A stretch of 64,000 nt of DNA, taken from positions 32,673 to 96,672 of the forward strand of contig NZ_CAGKLC010000005.1 in assembly GCF_903469665.1 (NCBI RefSeq). The letters are read 5' to 3'. The notes below the pieces were generated by a model. That model ran no database searches, was not told where the DNA came from, and saw only the letters and a program-made list of their open reading frames with translations. Each line of letters opens with the position of its first letter. The stretch's first letter is position 1. The DNA is from Flavobacterium sp. UGB4466. GTDB taxonomy: Bacteria > Bacteroidota > Bacteroidia > Flavobacteriales > Flavobacteriaceae. Both the position numbers and the translations under genes were made by a program. Below are positions 18,356 to 26,488 of the stretch, piece after piece.

Positions 18356-19543
18356 TTATGTAATCTTTGTTTTGTTCTTCGCGCTGAAAGCGGTTAAAAG
18401 TAAATAACTTACCAGACCTGCTGAGAGCGCTAAAACGGATGCTAAAATAAGACTTCCCACGATATATTGTGTTGCATTTTTTTGAATATCATCGAGTGTA
18501 ACCGAACCATTTGCAGTAAGCATAACATCGTTTGAAACAAAGTAACTTCCCATTTTTAAAGATCCGTAAATAACAAAAGGAATGAAAGGCGGAAAACTCA
18601 CATTGGAAGCTAAAAAAGCAATCACTTTGTTAAGCTTAAATAAGGTAGCAAAAGTTAAAAGCAGGATGGTTTGGAACCCCCAAAAAGGAGAAATTCCGAT
18701 AAAAATTCCCAAAGCAATTGCTGCCGATTTTTTAAAATTGGAATCACTACTTTCTAAAATGTCTTCCAAAAAGAATTTTTTAAAACCTTTTTTTTTTGCT
18801 TTTCTAAAAAAGTCTCTGGGTTTGATGTACAGCAATGCCCAAATGACCAAAACGGTATTTAATATGCTGATGCGGGTAAAGTCTTTAAACGGACGAAAAT
18901 GAGAAACACGTTCAGCAGGATCGTACAAAATTTGAACAGGAATATTTTTAACCACAATACCTTTCCAGGCAGAGCGCACAATTACTTCAATTTCGAATTC
19001 AAACTTATTGGTATAAAATTGTTTCGGAATGAGTTTCAAAGGATACAGTCGGTAACCGGATTGAGTATCGTCGAGTTGAATTCCGGTTTCAAATTTAAAC
19101 CAGAAATTAGAAAACTTATTTCCGAAACTGCTCTTTTTAGGAACATTTTCCTGAGTCATATTTCGGCTCCCAATCAATAAAGAATTAGGTTGGTTTTGAA
19201 TCTCGGCAATAAAATTCGGAATATCGGTAGCAAAATGCTGTCCGTCTGAATCAATTGTAATCGCGTATTCAAAATCTAATTCGATTGCTTTTCTGAAACC
19301 ATTTCGTAAAGCTCTTCCTTTTCCCAGATTTTTAGGATGATGAATCTGAGTGTATTGCGAATAGTGTTTCAGAATTTCAGAAGTTTCGTCGGTCGAACCG
19401 TCATTAACAATAATGACATTTGAAGTGAAATCTAAAACAGAATCCAACACTCTTTTCAATGTTTTGTGATTATTGTACGTGGGTACAATCACACAAAAAT
19501 TTGTAGCGTTTAGTAATTCCTGCTGTGGTAAAGTAGGTATCAT
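18356..19543 (-). CDS. Family 2 glycosyltransferase with C-terminal DUF2062 membrane domain
   Basis: The 395-residue protein has a GT-A domain (residues 12-240) with CVIVPTYNNHKTLKRVL, NDGSTDE and the metal-binding DSDGQ. It resembles dolichyl- and polyprenyl-phosphate mannose synthases. Residues 265-390 form the DUF2062 domain (IALGIFIGISPFWGFQT, then several hydrophobic helices). Sugar transfer to a lipid or pigment carrier at the inner membrane is likely. Flexirubins themselves are not glycosylated, so its part in the cluster is unclear. It starts 18 bases after the hypothetical gene upstream, which suggests a shared transcript. Confidence 0.85.
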   Translation of the reverse strand: MIPTLPQQELLNATNFCVIVPTYNNHKTLKRVLDSVLDFTSNVIIVNDGSTDETSEILKHYSQYTQIHHPKNLGKGRALRNGFRKAIELDFEYAITIDSDGQHFATDIPNFIAEIQNQPNSLLIGSRNMTQENVPKKSSFGNKFSNFWFKFETGIQLDDTQSGYRLYPLKLIPKQFYTNKFEFEIEVIVRSAWKGIVVKNIPVQILYDPAERVSHFRPFKDFTRISILNTVLVIWALLYIKPRDFFRKAKKKGFKKFFLEDILESSDSNFKKSAAIALGIFIGISPFWGFQTILLLTFATLFKLNKVIAFLASNVSFPPFIPFVIYGSLKMGSYFVSNDVMLTANGSVTLDDIQKNATQYIVGSLILASVLALSAGLVSYLLLTAFSAKNKTKIT

Positions 19544-19561
19544 GAGTTTTTTTTCCTTTAT

Positions 19562-20047
19562 CTACTTCACAAATTGTTTCTCTTTCTCAGAGAAACTCTT
19601 TGATTGTAAAACAAAGTTTTTTAGATATTCTTTTAAAGCAGCACTTTGCTCTGCGTAATGCTCGGTGAGGTATTTTTTGTCTTCTTTAATGTTTTTTCTA
19701 TAGCCGGTAATTCCAGGAACGTTCTCCTGAATACTCAGCCGAATCATTCTCATTTCGATATTATTGGGATCATTTTTTATAGTGGCTTCCAATAACTTTG
19801 CGCCTTCTTTAAAACGATCCATTTTATCTTTTAACCGGTTTTTAAATTTCGAATCCAATAAAATAGAAGCCGCTTTATAGGCTACCAGAATTTTATCATC
19901 GTTGGCAGAAATACCAGAAAGTTTTTCTGAAAATTCTTTAGCGTTTGCTTCTGATTTTGTGACGTCGGCATACATTTTTCTGATGCTGGACAAATCCGGA
20001 GTACTCACAAAATGAACCCATAAAAACAATGACAATACTAATTTCAT
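19562..20047 (-). CDS. Hypothetical helical secreted protein of the pigment cluster
   Basis: The 161-residue protein has a hydrophobic N-terminus (LVLSLFLWVHFVS) that looks like a short signal peptide. The remaining helical, Lys/Glu-rich sequence includes a TPR-like stretch (FKEGAKLLEATIKNDPNNIEMRMIR). I do not recognise a named family. It starts 2 bases after the dehydratase gene and precedes the glycosyltransferase gene, so it should be made with the pigment enzymes. An envelope-located accessory or scaffold role would fit but is not shown. Confidence 0.72.
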   Translation of the reverse strand: MKLVLSLFLWVHFVSTPDLSSIRKMYADVTKSEANAKEFSEKLSGISANDDKILVAYKAASILLDSKFKNRLKDKMDRFKEGAKLLEATIKNDPNNIEMRMIRLSIQENVPGITGYRKNIKEDKKYLTEHYAEQSAALKEYLKNFVLQSKSFSEKEKQFVK

Positions 20048-20049
20048 AG

Positions 20050-20421
20050 TTATATTTTTTTGTACACATTGCTCAGTTTCAGCGCAACGGTGTCGTTAAA
20101 ATAAGTGGTGTTTTTCACCTTAACCAAATCTTCTTCTGTTGTAACAATATCAAGTTCTAAGCGTAATTCCGGATTTACTTCGGGATTGATTAGCGCCATA
20201 AATTTCACATTGGAAAGTGTCTGCATGATCAAAGTACTTTTGGTGATAGACTCCGTAAGTTCTTTAATAATCTGAATCATGCAAACTCCAGGCATAATCG
20301 GATTGCCCGGGAAATGACCTTTGAAAACGTCGTGTTTTTCATTGATCAGAATCGAAATTGTGTATTTAGAATCTCCTGTTTTTTCTTCGGAAAGAACTTT
20401 GTAAAAGAATTTTAAAAGCAT
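20050..20421 (-). CDS. ApeI/FabZ-type 3-hydroxyacyl-ACP dehydratase (hotdog fold)
   Basis: The start at 20421 gives MLLKFFYKVLSEEKT, a typical beginning; an earlier in-frame ATG at 20454 lies inside the upstream gene. The 123-residue single hotdog domain contains GHFPGNPIMPGVCMIQI, with catalytic His36. The usual Glu of FabZ is Gln50 here, a change also seen in some aryl-polyene dehydratases. It would dehydrate 3-hydroxyacyl-ACP intermediates to build conjugated double bonds in the cytoplasm. It differs from the two other hotdog proteins of the cluster, which lack the HFPGN motif. It is in an operon with the beta-barrel gene 7 bases upstream. Confidence 0.85.
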   Translation of the reverse strand: MLLKFFYKVLSEEKTGDSKYTISILINEKHDVFKGHFPGNPIMPGVCMIQIIKELTESITKSTLIMQTLSNVKFMALINPEVNPELRLELDIVTTEEDLVKVKNTTYFNDTVALKLSNVYKKI

Positions 20422-20428
20422 ATTTTTT

Positions 20429-21043
20429 TTATCTGCCAAAAGGATAAGAAACACCTATTTGAAAACTAACATTTGTATTATAATCTCTAAACCAATAATC
20501 ATTATTGTTACCGTTGCTGCCGTAATAATCACTATCAAGAACATCCACAATTCCTTTTTTGAAACGGGCCTCAAAAGTCAATCCGGAAGGTAATCTATAA
20601 CCAATACCCATTATAAAAGCCAGATCAATATCTGATTTTTCATAAAGCAAGTTGTCTTGTAATCTAAAATCTAAAGTGGGCCCAGCCTGAAACTGAAAGC
20701 CATTTTTTAAAGTAAATTTATTGACTACAGCAATGGAAAGATAATCAATTTCTAAATCTTTCGAACTCACAACATCATTGCCATTATTATAACTGATAAA
20801 AGTTTTAACGTTACTCGCTCCTTGCTGGCTATACGTGATTTCCGGTTGTAAAGTGTAAATTTTAGTCAATTTGATTTCACCAAAACCTCCAATATAAAAA
20901 TCAGTTTTATAGTCGGAACGTGTATTGGAGAATGTAGAAAAAGAAGCTCCTGCTCTCAGACCAGGTTTAAAGGTAACTTGTGCCTGTGAACTTGTTATGG
21001 CAAACAAGGCCAATACGATAATTATTAAATTTCTTTTGTTCAT
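20429..21043 (-). CDS. Outer-membrane beta-barrel protein (PorT-like), copy 2
   Basis: The 204-residue protein has a signal peptide (residues 1-21, ending SSQAQ) and alternating amphipathic strands. Characteristic pieces are KPGLRAGASFSTFSN near the start and GLTFEARFKKGIVDVLDSD later, with a terminal aromatic-rich strand ending in FQIGVSYPFGR. This is the outer-membrane beta-barrel domain family common in Bacteroidota. It is clearly paralogous to the adjacent gene at 21052-21684 (same length class, shared GxTLPxGLTFEAR-type stretch), so a tandem duplication is likely. The role in the pigment cluster may be anchoring or inserting pigment in the outer membrane, which is inferred. Confidence 0.82.
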   Translation of the reverse strand: MNKRNLIIIVLALFAITSSQAQVTFKPGLRAGASFSTFSNTRSDYKTDFYIGGFGEIKLTKIYTLQPEITYSQQGASNVKTFISYNNGNDVVSSKDLEIDYLSIAVVNKFTLKNGFQFQAGPTLDFRLQDNLLYEKSDIDLAFIMGIGYRLPSGLTFEARFKKGIVDVLDSDYYGSNGNNNDYWFRDYNTNVSFQIGVSYPFGR

Positions 21044-21051
21044 GATTTAAA

Positions 21052-21684
21052 TTATTTTACTTTGAACGTGTAACTAATACCAATCTGGAAAACCTGATTT
21101 AAAGTAATGTCATCATAATAGCGTCTGTTATTATCATTATCATAATCATATCCGTCGTAGCCATAAATATCAACTAATCCTTGTTTCAATCGGGCTTCAA
21201 AAGTTAATCCGTTTGGAAGGGTATATCCAACTCCGCCAACAATAGCAAAGTCAACATCAACAGGGTTCTCGCCAAATTTGTCAAAATTATCATTGGTTTT
21301 TAAATCTATTGATGGTCCTGCTAATACGTGGAAACCTTTTCCTTTAAAATTAAATTTAGCCACAGCTCCAAGTGTAAGATAGTTGATTTCGGCTTTCTGG
21401 CTTCTGCGACGGGAAGTATTGTTGTCAAAATCTAAGTAAGACAAACGAATATCAGCGCCTTGTCTGGAATAATTTAACTCGGGCTGCAGCGTAAAATATT
21501 TATTGAATTTTATAGCCATTAACGCACCCACATAAAAATCAGATTTTGAACTGCTATTCCCCGGCATATTACTTAAATCCGATATATTTAAACCTCCGCG
21601 TAATCCCGGACTAACCTTTACCTGGGCATTTGACGTTATAACTCCAATACATAAAACAAAGGCAATTACGGTTATTTTTTTCAT
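21052..21684 (-). CDS. Outer-membrane beta-barrel protein (PorT-like), copy 1
   Basis: The 210-residue protein has a signal peptide (residues 1-20, ending SNAQV) followed by an eight-strand-type barrel pattern: SPGLRGGLNISDLSN, LQPELNYSRQGAD, VGYTLPNGLTFEARLKQG and a C-terminal FQIGISYTFKVK. A tyrosine/aspartate-rich loop (YGYDGYDYDNDNNRRYYDD) probably faces outward. It lies 8 bases upstream of its paralogue. The pair sits among flexirubin genes, whose product is an outer-membrane pigment. No enzymatic motif is present. Confidence 0.82.
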   Translation of the reverse strand: MKKITVIAFVLCIGVITSNAQVKVSPGLRGGLNISDLSNMPGNSSSKSDFYVGALMAIKFNKYFTLQPELNYSRQGADIRLSYLDFDNNTSRRRSQKAEINYLTLGAVAKFNFKGKGFHVLAGPSIDLKTNDNFDKFGENPVDVDFAIVGGVGYTLPNGLTFEARLKQGLVDIYGYDGYDYDNDNNRRYYDDITLNQVFQIGISYTFKVK

Positions 21685-21721
21685 TTTTGGTTTGGTTTAA
21701 GTTTAGGTTTAGTTTAAATTT

Positions 21722-22360
21722 TTACTCTGATTTCAAATAATTTAATTCAATTTTCAGCTTAATATTTTGATGATTAATCAAAATTTTCTCCGCAAAAATA
21801 TTGTTTTCTGAACTAAATGTCAGTGTAAATTTTTCTTTTGTTTTAGAAGACTGAACGACCTTTTCTAACTTTTGGTCTTTTTTGGAGACAAAAAGATAGT
21901 TGTCACGTTTTTTTCCATCCTGTGATTTATAGATGTCAGCTGATTCGTTTTCGAATTGTTGTTGAAAGATATAATCTTTTTTCAGCAGCAAGCGAAAATC
22001 TTCTCTTAAGGTATTGATAAGGATTTTTCGGTCTAGTTCGGATACAATCGAATTGATTTTAAAGGCTGTTTCAGAAATCTCAAAATCCATTAATTTGTTG
22101 CCAAATTCTGTTGTAAAAACAATACGATGTGTAGTGTCATTGATTTTTTTGGCGATGAAAATTCCAGACATTTCATGGCCGTAAACCGTAATGTTGGTTT
22201 TATACACGTAATCGGTTTTTGAATCTGCGAAATAAGGGACCTGATAAGACGTTCGGTCTAATTTTTTAGGAGTATAGTTTTTTGTGACAGAACCACAAGA
22301 AACCAGAACAATTGCAAGGAAGCAATTAATTAGTAAAAACTGAATCGTCGATTTTTGCAT
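21722..22360 (-). CDS. Lipoprotein of the pigment cluster (DUF3261-like position)
   Basis: The 212-residue protein has a lipoprotein signal with lipobox LVSC at about residue 22. The body is beta-rich (VYKTNITVYGHEMSGIFIAKK, HRIVFTTEFGNKLMDFEIS), like LolB-type lipid-carrier folds. It overlaps the LolA-like gene by 35 bases, so the pair is coupled. In aryl polyene clusters a LolA-like carrier and an outer-membrane lipoprotein form a dedicated delivery route. By analogy this would be the outer-membrane acceptor. The family assignment rests on position and general features and not on a signature motif. Confidence 0.75.
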   Translation of the reverse strand: MQKSTIQFLLINCFLAIVLVSCGSVTKNYTPKKLDRTSYQVPYFADSKTDYVYKTNITVYGHEMSGIFIAKKINDTTHRIVFTTEFGNKLMDFEISETAFKINSIVSELDRKILINTLREDFRLLLKKDYIFQQQFENESADIYKSQDGKKRDNYLFVSKKDQKLEKVVQSSKTKEKFTLTFSSENNIFAEKILINHQNIKLKIELNYLKSE

Positions 22361-22952
22361 TGATCACTTTATTTTTAAGTACAATTCGGGTATAATCTTC
22401 AGAGGATTCTAAGAGTTTTACCTGAACGACAGTTGCTTCTTCTTTGTCGAAAGTCAGTTCAATTTGTTTGATGTATTTTTTTAAAGTGGCATCTTTAGGA
22501 ACAAACTTAGCGATATTCTGTCCCTTTGATTTGAAATAAGAAATGACAAACTCCTTATCGTCAAACATATTACCGCTTACGCTTCCGACAATCAATTTGT
22601 TGATTCTGCCAAAGATTTTACTGTTACCCATATCAACGGCACTTTTCTTCCCTTCGTCGTTAATCAGGATTTTCCCGTTTTTAAAAACAATGCTGTAATT
22701 GTATGGTTTCTTGTATTGCCATTGCAGTAAAGAAGGTTCTTTAAAAATCATTTTTCCCGAAGTCTCAATATCTTTCGATAAAAAGTCCAAGTGTTTGTAC
22801 TGAACAAAATCGGTACTCAGGGTTTTGATTTTTTTGGAAACTACATTTACATCCTGCTTGAAAGCATTAATTTCGGCATCAGACATTTTTTGTTCCTGAG
22901 CCAACAAATTGCCTGAGATAAATAAAATTAAGAGTGCTATTTTAGTTTTCAT
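22326..22952 (-). CDS. LolA-like outer-membrane lipid/lipoprotein carrier
   Basis: The 208-residue protein has a signal peptide (residues 1-18) and a LolA fold pattern: TDFVQYKHLDFLSKDIETSGKM, then EPSLLQWQYKKPYNYSIVFKNGKI, as in LolA (FxQ, G.l.f..P..lrw.Y). It would shuttle a hydrophobic cargo across the periplasm. Cluster location suggests the cargo is the flexirubin or an acylated precursor rather than lipoproteins in general, which is inferred. It is the first gene of a run that continues through the lipoprotein, barrel and dehydratase genes. Confidence 0.87.
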   Translation of the reverse strand: MKTKIALLILFISGNLLAQEQKMSDAEINAFKQDVNVVSKKIKTLSTDFVQYKHLDFLSKDIETSGKMIFKEPSLLQWQYKKPYNYSIVFKNGKILINDEGKKSAVDMGNSKIFGRINKLIVGSVSGNMFDDKEFVISYFKSKGQNIAKFVPKDATLKKYIKQIELTFDKEEATVVQVKLLESSEDYTRIVLKNKVINAKIDDSVFTN

Positions 22953-22998
22953 ATTTATTACGAATTGTGCTTTATTAGTTTGCTACAGATTAAAGGAT

Positions 22999-23056
22999 TA
23001 AAATCCGTTTTTTATCCGCGTCTTCGCGTAAGCGAATCAGCTTCATCCGCGTTCAG
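22999..23056. repeat. Copy of the ATCCG-TTTTT-ATC-CGCG dispersed repeat
   Basis: This stretch contains atccg, ttatccgcgtcttcgcg, aagcgaatcag and atccgcgttc in the same order as the repeat units at 61.5-62.1 kb. It runs into the 3' end of the deacetylase gene and includes its stop codon. Confidence 0.6.
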
Positions 23057-23829
23057 TTTTCATAAGCTTTCAGATTCAAAAGTTCTTCGGTTGAAATTAC
23101 TTTATAATTGTTTTGCTGCAAAAATTGCAAAAACTGTTCCAGTACTAAAACAGAGTGTACTCCTGTGTCGTGCAAAAGTACAATTCCTCCCGGAGAAATA
23201 CGTTTTATGATTCGTTTGAAAATTAAACTTTGGTTGGTTGTGCCACCGTCCAATGAACGAATATTCCACCCAATTACTTTGTGGCCGGTACGTTTTAAAG
23301 CTCTTCGGATGGAGGGTGTCGTAACCCCGTAGGGCGGGCGGAAAAAATTTATTTTTTTGGAGGTGTACTTTTCTAAAAGAGCATCCGTTTTCTGAATTTC
23401 AGTCGTGATTTTTGTAGCATTGTAAAAATCAAAAAAAGGAGAATGGCTGTACGAATGATTGCCAACCAAATGTCCTTCTGCTATAATTTGTTGTACGATT
23501 TCAGGATGAGTTTCGATGTTTTTTCCGATGCAGAAAAAAGTAGCTTTGACCTCATATTTCTTTAAAAGAGTCAAAACTTCCGGAGTAAAAATAGAGGGTC
23601 CGTCATCAAAGGTAATCGCAATTTTCTTTTGGGTTTCCAATGAATTATTGCAGTAAGCTTTTACATGATAATTAGAAGAAATTACAGCAGAGCCCACAGC
23701 ATTTATGCCTAACCAAATTAAAACAATTGCGATAAACCATGCTCCGTTAATTGCTGTATAGAGATTCAGAAGAAGCAGTAGCAGCAATACAAAGAGAAAG
23801 AATAACGAAATGTTTTTATGCGTTATCAT
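23053..23829 (-). CDS. Polysaccharide deacetylase (NodB homology) family protein
   Basis: The 258-residue protein has two hydrophobic N-terminal helices (about residues 8-24 and 30-50) anchoring a NodB domain. Motif 1 is TFDDGP (73-78), and metal ligands are in GNHSYSHS (His125, His129). RPPYG and WNIRSLDGG are the later family motifs, and LLHDTG closes the site. The metal-dependent enzyme removes N- or O-acetyl groups. Members recur in flexirubin clusters, where the substrate is not known. It overlaps the upstream ketosynthase-like gene by 4 bases. Confidence 0.87.
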   Translation of the reverse strand: MITHKNISLFFLFVLLLLLLLNLYTAINGAWFIAIVLIWLGINAVGSAVISSNYHVKAYCNNSLETQKKIAITFDDGPSIFTPEVLTLLKKYEVKATFFCIGKNIETHPEIVQQIIAEGHLVGNHSYSHSPFFDFYNATKITTEIQKTDALLEKYTSKKINFFRPPYGVTTPSIRRALKRTGHKVIGWNIRSLDGGTTNQSLIFKRIIKRISPGGIVLLHDTGVHSVLVLEQFLQFLQQNNYKVISTEELLNLKAYEN

Positions 23830-24893
23830 TTTGAAAGTAACGTAAAACTATGGTTTTTTCCGTTGAGCTGATTGTACAATAAAATCGTATTATAAGCCGG
23901 TCTTTCGACTGAATTTACTTTTATAATTTCAGGGATTTCCTGAGTTTTTAAAATTTTAGACGCCATCCATAAAGCAAAAGCCGAAGCGGTATCGTATTCA
24001 CCACTCAAATGTTTGTAATACAATTGCGGAGTTTGAGCGAAGTCCTTTTGGGTTAGATTTTTATAATAATTTTCAAAATCTGCATTACCGTCAAATCCTA
24101 AAATCAAGGCATCGACATCTGAAATTTCTAATTGATTGGATTTCAAAAAAGATCTGATTGCGGCTTCAATTTCATTTTCTTCCAGCGTATTTAGTAAGGC
24201 AATGTCCAGTACTTCAGCATAGGTAGTCTCTTTTCGTTCATTTTCCAGAACAAAAAAACTGGCACCTTCTCCATAAACGGCACCGCCTGTAGTAGCCTCT
24301 AAAAGGTTGTAGGGTTGCTGGCCGTCTGGTTTGATACGTCCTGACAATTTAAAAAGCGCAGTAGTGTAATCACCATTTTCATCCACACCGCCCACAAGAA
24401 CAGACTGTACTTCTTCTTCCTCAATTTGCATTTTAGCATCTAAAAGTGCCGATTCAAAAGAGACAGCTCCATTGACATAGGTAAAATTGTAACCGTTGCA
24501 TTTTTGCAACAACGCAATTTGAGCGCCAACCGTATTATGTGTCGACTGGATGAATGAAGTTGGTGTTAAGAATTGCTCATTATTATCGAGGATGTTGGTC
24601 AGGAATTTTTCAGAATCTTCAATACATCCTAATCCTGTTCCGGTAATAATGGCATCTACATTTTCAAGTTGTGCATCTTTCATGGCAATTGCCGAGGCCA
24701 CGATTCCATTTTTCACACCTTTTGCCATTCTTCTTATGGCAGCAGGAGAAATATAATCCTTGTAAACCGGCGGAACGATTTTAAGTACATTCTCGTCGAG
24801 GTTGTGTGTGGCTTCTTCTAAAAAAACAGTATCAAATGTTTTTTGAGTCGAAATACAACCTATTCCATTTATATATGTTTTTTTTAATTGCAT
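23826..24893 (-). CDS. Cys-less ketosynthase-like protein (chain-length-factor type)
   Basis: The 355-residue protein has a thiolase fold and resembles KASII, but the nucleophile is missing. Where the partner gene has TACSSA, this one reads VNGAVS (Gly near residue 142), and the downstream HGTAT and GHT motifs are absent or altered (HLSGEYDTASAFALW). It is thus a chain-length-factor-like subunit. Its gene overlaps that of the active ketosynthase (24884-26086) by 10 bases, the usual coupling of KS/CLF pairs in type II polyketide and aryl polyene systems. The heterodimer would set polyene length. Confidence 0.85.
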   Translation of the reverse strand: MQLKKTYINGIGCISTQKTFDTVFLEEATHNLDENVLKIVPPVYKDYISPAAIRRMAKGVKNGIVASAIAMKDAQLENVDAIITGTGLGCIEDSEKFLTNILDNNEQFLTPTSFIQSTHNTVGAQIALLQKCNGYNFTYVNGAVSFESALLDAKMQIEEEEVQSVLVGGVDENGDYTTALFKLSGRIKPDGQQPYNLLEATTGGAVYGEGASFFVLENERKETTYAEVLDIALLNTLEENEIEAAIRSFLKSNQLEISDVDALILGFDGNADFENYYKNLTQKDFAQTPQLYYKHLSGEYDTASAFALWMASKILKTQEIPEIIKVNSVERPAYNTILLYNQLNGKNHSFTLLSK

Positions 24894-26086
24894 TTTGAGA
24901 AGATAAGAGTGGAACAGTTTCCTCCAAACCCAAAAGAGTTAGACAGAACATGTTCAATATTTTTATTCTTTAAAGTCGTTTGCGGTTTTAAGTCAAACTC
25001 TTCCATTGGAGTTTCAAAATTCAGATTGGGGTAAACCACATTATTCTGAATCGCCAGAACGCTGTAAACAGCTTCAATGGCTGCAGCAGCTGCCAAAGTA
25101 TGTCCTGTATAAGGTTTTGTCGAACTAAAATCGGGTACTTTTTCATCACCGTAAATTCGAAGTATAGCTCTTCCTTCAGACAAATCATTGTTGGGAGTAG
25201 CTGTTCCGTGCACGTTGATATAGTCAATTTCACTTGGTTTTAAACCCGAAACGTCAAAGGCTTTTTTCATGGCCAGGTAAGCACCGTCTCCATTTTCTGA
25301 AGAAGCCGTTTGATGAAAAGCATCATTGGCATTGCCATAACCTGAAACACGGGCCAGAACTTTTTTGTTTTGTTTCTGAACTACTTCATCGGATTCTAAA
25401 ACCAGAAAAGCGGCTGCTTCACCCAGATTTAGTCCTTTTCGGTTGTTGTCGAAAGGTTTGTTGTAATCGTCAGATAAAATCATGAGGGTTTTGAATCCGT
25501 TGATTGTAAATTTTGCCAGAGCGTCGGTTCCACCAACAATTACGCGGTCCAGTTTCCCGGATTTTATAAGTCTTGCACCCAGCATAATTGCGTTTGCTGC
25601 CGATGAACAAGCGGTACTTATGGTGGTAACAATTCCTTTTAAACCGAGTTCGTCTGCAATTTTTTCGGCTACATCGCCAGCATCATGACAAGTAATGTAT
25701 TTGACAAGTTCAGGATGTTTGAAATAATCGTAATAATGCTTTTCGGTCATATCCATCCCACCCACGCTTGTCGCCGAAATGAGTCCGGTTCTGAATTCGT
25801 TTATCGCCGTGATTCCGGCATTTTTAACAGCCTGTTTCGCTGCAAAAGTGCCAATCATCGCAGTCCTCGAAAAGTTATTATCGGGAGTAAGTTCTAATTC
25901 CTGAACCAATTCATCATTAGTTTTTTTAATTTCACCTACCTTATTTATAGCAGCGTGAATCGTTTCAATGTTTTCGATACGCGTTACCGCAACTTTATTT
26001 TCGATTAACGAAATGTAATTTTCTTCGACTGAATTTCCAATCGAGGAGATAATTCCCATTCCGGTTATTGCAACACCTTTTTTCAT
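24884..26086 (-). CDS. Beta-ketoacyl-ACP synthase (KS of a KS/CLF pair)
   Basis: The 400-residue protein carries the complete KASII catalytic set: Cys160 in STACSSA, His293 in NVHGTATPNND, and Lys324 and His329 in STKPYTGHT. It condenses malonyl-ACP with the growing chain in the cytoplasm. The coupling with a Cys-less partner gene makes it the elongating KS of the aryl polyene branch, as in the ApeO/ApeC type pair. An ACP gene and a half-size KS-like gene lie upstream in the same direction. Length is normal. Confidence 0.9.
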   Translation of the reverse strand: MKKGVAITGMGIISSIGNSVEENYISLIENKVAVTRIENIETIHAAINKVGEIKKTNDELVQELELTPDNNFSRTAMIGTFAAKQAVKNAGITAINEFRTGLISATSVGGMDMTEKHYYDYFKHPELVKYITCHDAGDVAEKIADELGLKGIVTTISTACSSAANAIMLGARLIKSGKLDRVIVGGTDALAKFTINGFKTLMILSDDYNKPFDNNRKGLNLGEAAAFLVLESDEVVQKQNKKVLARVSGYGNANDAFHQTASSENGDGAYLAMKKAFDVSGLKPSEIDYINVHGTATPNNDLSEGRAILRIYGDEKVPDFSSTKPYTGHTLAAAAAIEAVYSVLAIQNNVVYPNLNFETPMEEFDLKPQTTLKNKNIEHVLSNSFGFGGNCSTLIFSKCN

Positions 26087-26228
26087 TTAGATTATTGGAT
26101 TGTTGGATTGTTGGATTGTTGGACTATTCTTTTTGGTTTATAAAAGTTTTAAAAACTATTTTGAATTAGATTTTTGAATATTTTCATTTAAGAAATCTAA
26201 AAACCTGATAATCCAACAATCTAAAAAT
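26087..26228. repeat. Intergenic repeat of ATTGTTGG units with inverted counterpart
   Basis: The 142-base gap between the KS and ACP genes starts with about three to four direct copies of an 8-bp unit (TTGGATTG, 26094-26124). It ends with the complementary words ccaacaatctaaaaatct (about 26213-26231), so the two ends can pair across an A/T-rich centre. No gene is seen. Confidence 0.55.
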
Positions 26229-26486
26229 CTAAAGAGTTCTGTTAGCGCTAATGTACGCCGCCATCGTTTCGATGGATTGAAAAATGGTTTTTCCTTCTTT
26301 TGGGTCTACCAGTTTAATTCCGTAATCTTTATCTAGAATCACGATTAATTCAAGCGCATCAATGGAGTCTAAACCTAAACCATCTCCAAACAAAGGATCG
26401 TTATCTGCAATATCTTCGATCGCGATATCTTCAAGGTTTAAAGTAGTAATGATTTTGTTTTTTAATTCTTCTTTTAATGCTTCCAT
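26229..26486 (-). CDS. Acyl carrier protein (polyene branch)
   Basis: The 85-residue acidic protein has the ACP helix pattern and the phosphopantetheine site GLGLDSIDALEL with Ser41. It holds thioester intermediates for the neighbouring ketosynthases. It lies 2 bases from the half-KS gene. The cluster has a second ACP (36496-36750), consistent with separate ACPs for different branches; which serves which is inferred from neighbours. Confidence 0.92.
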   Translation of the reverse strand: MEALKEELKNKIITTLNLEDIAIEDIADNDPLFGDGLGLDSIDALELIVILDKDYGIKLVDPKEGKTIFQSIETMAAYISANRTL

Positions 26487-26488
26487 GA

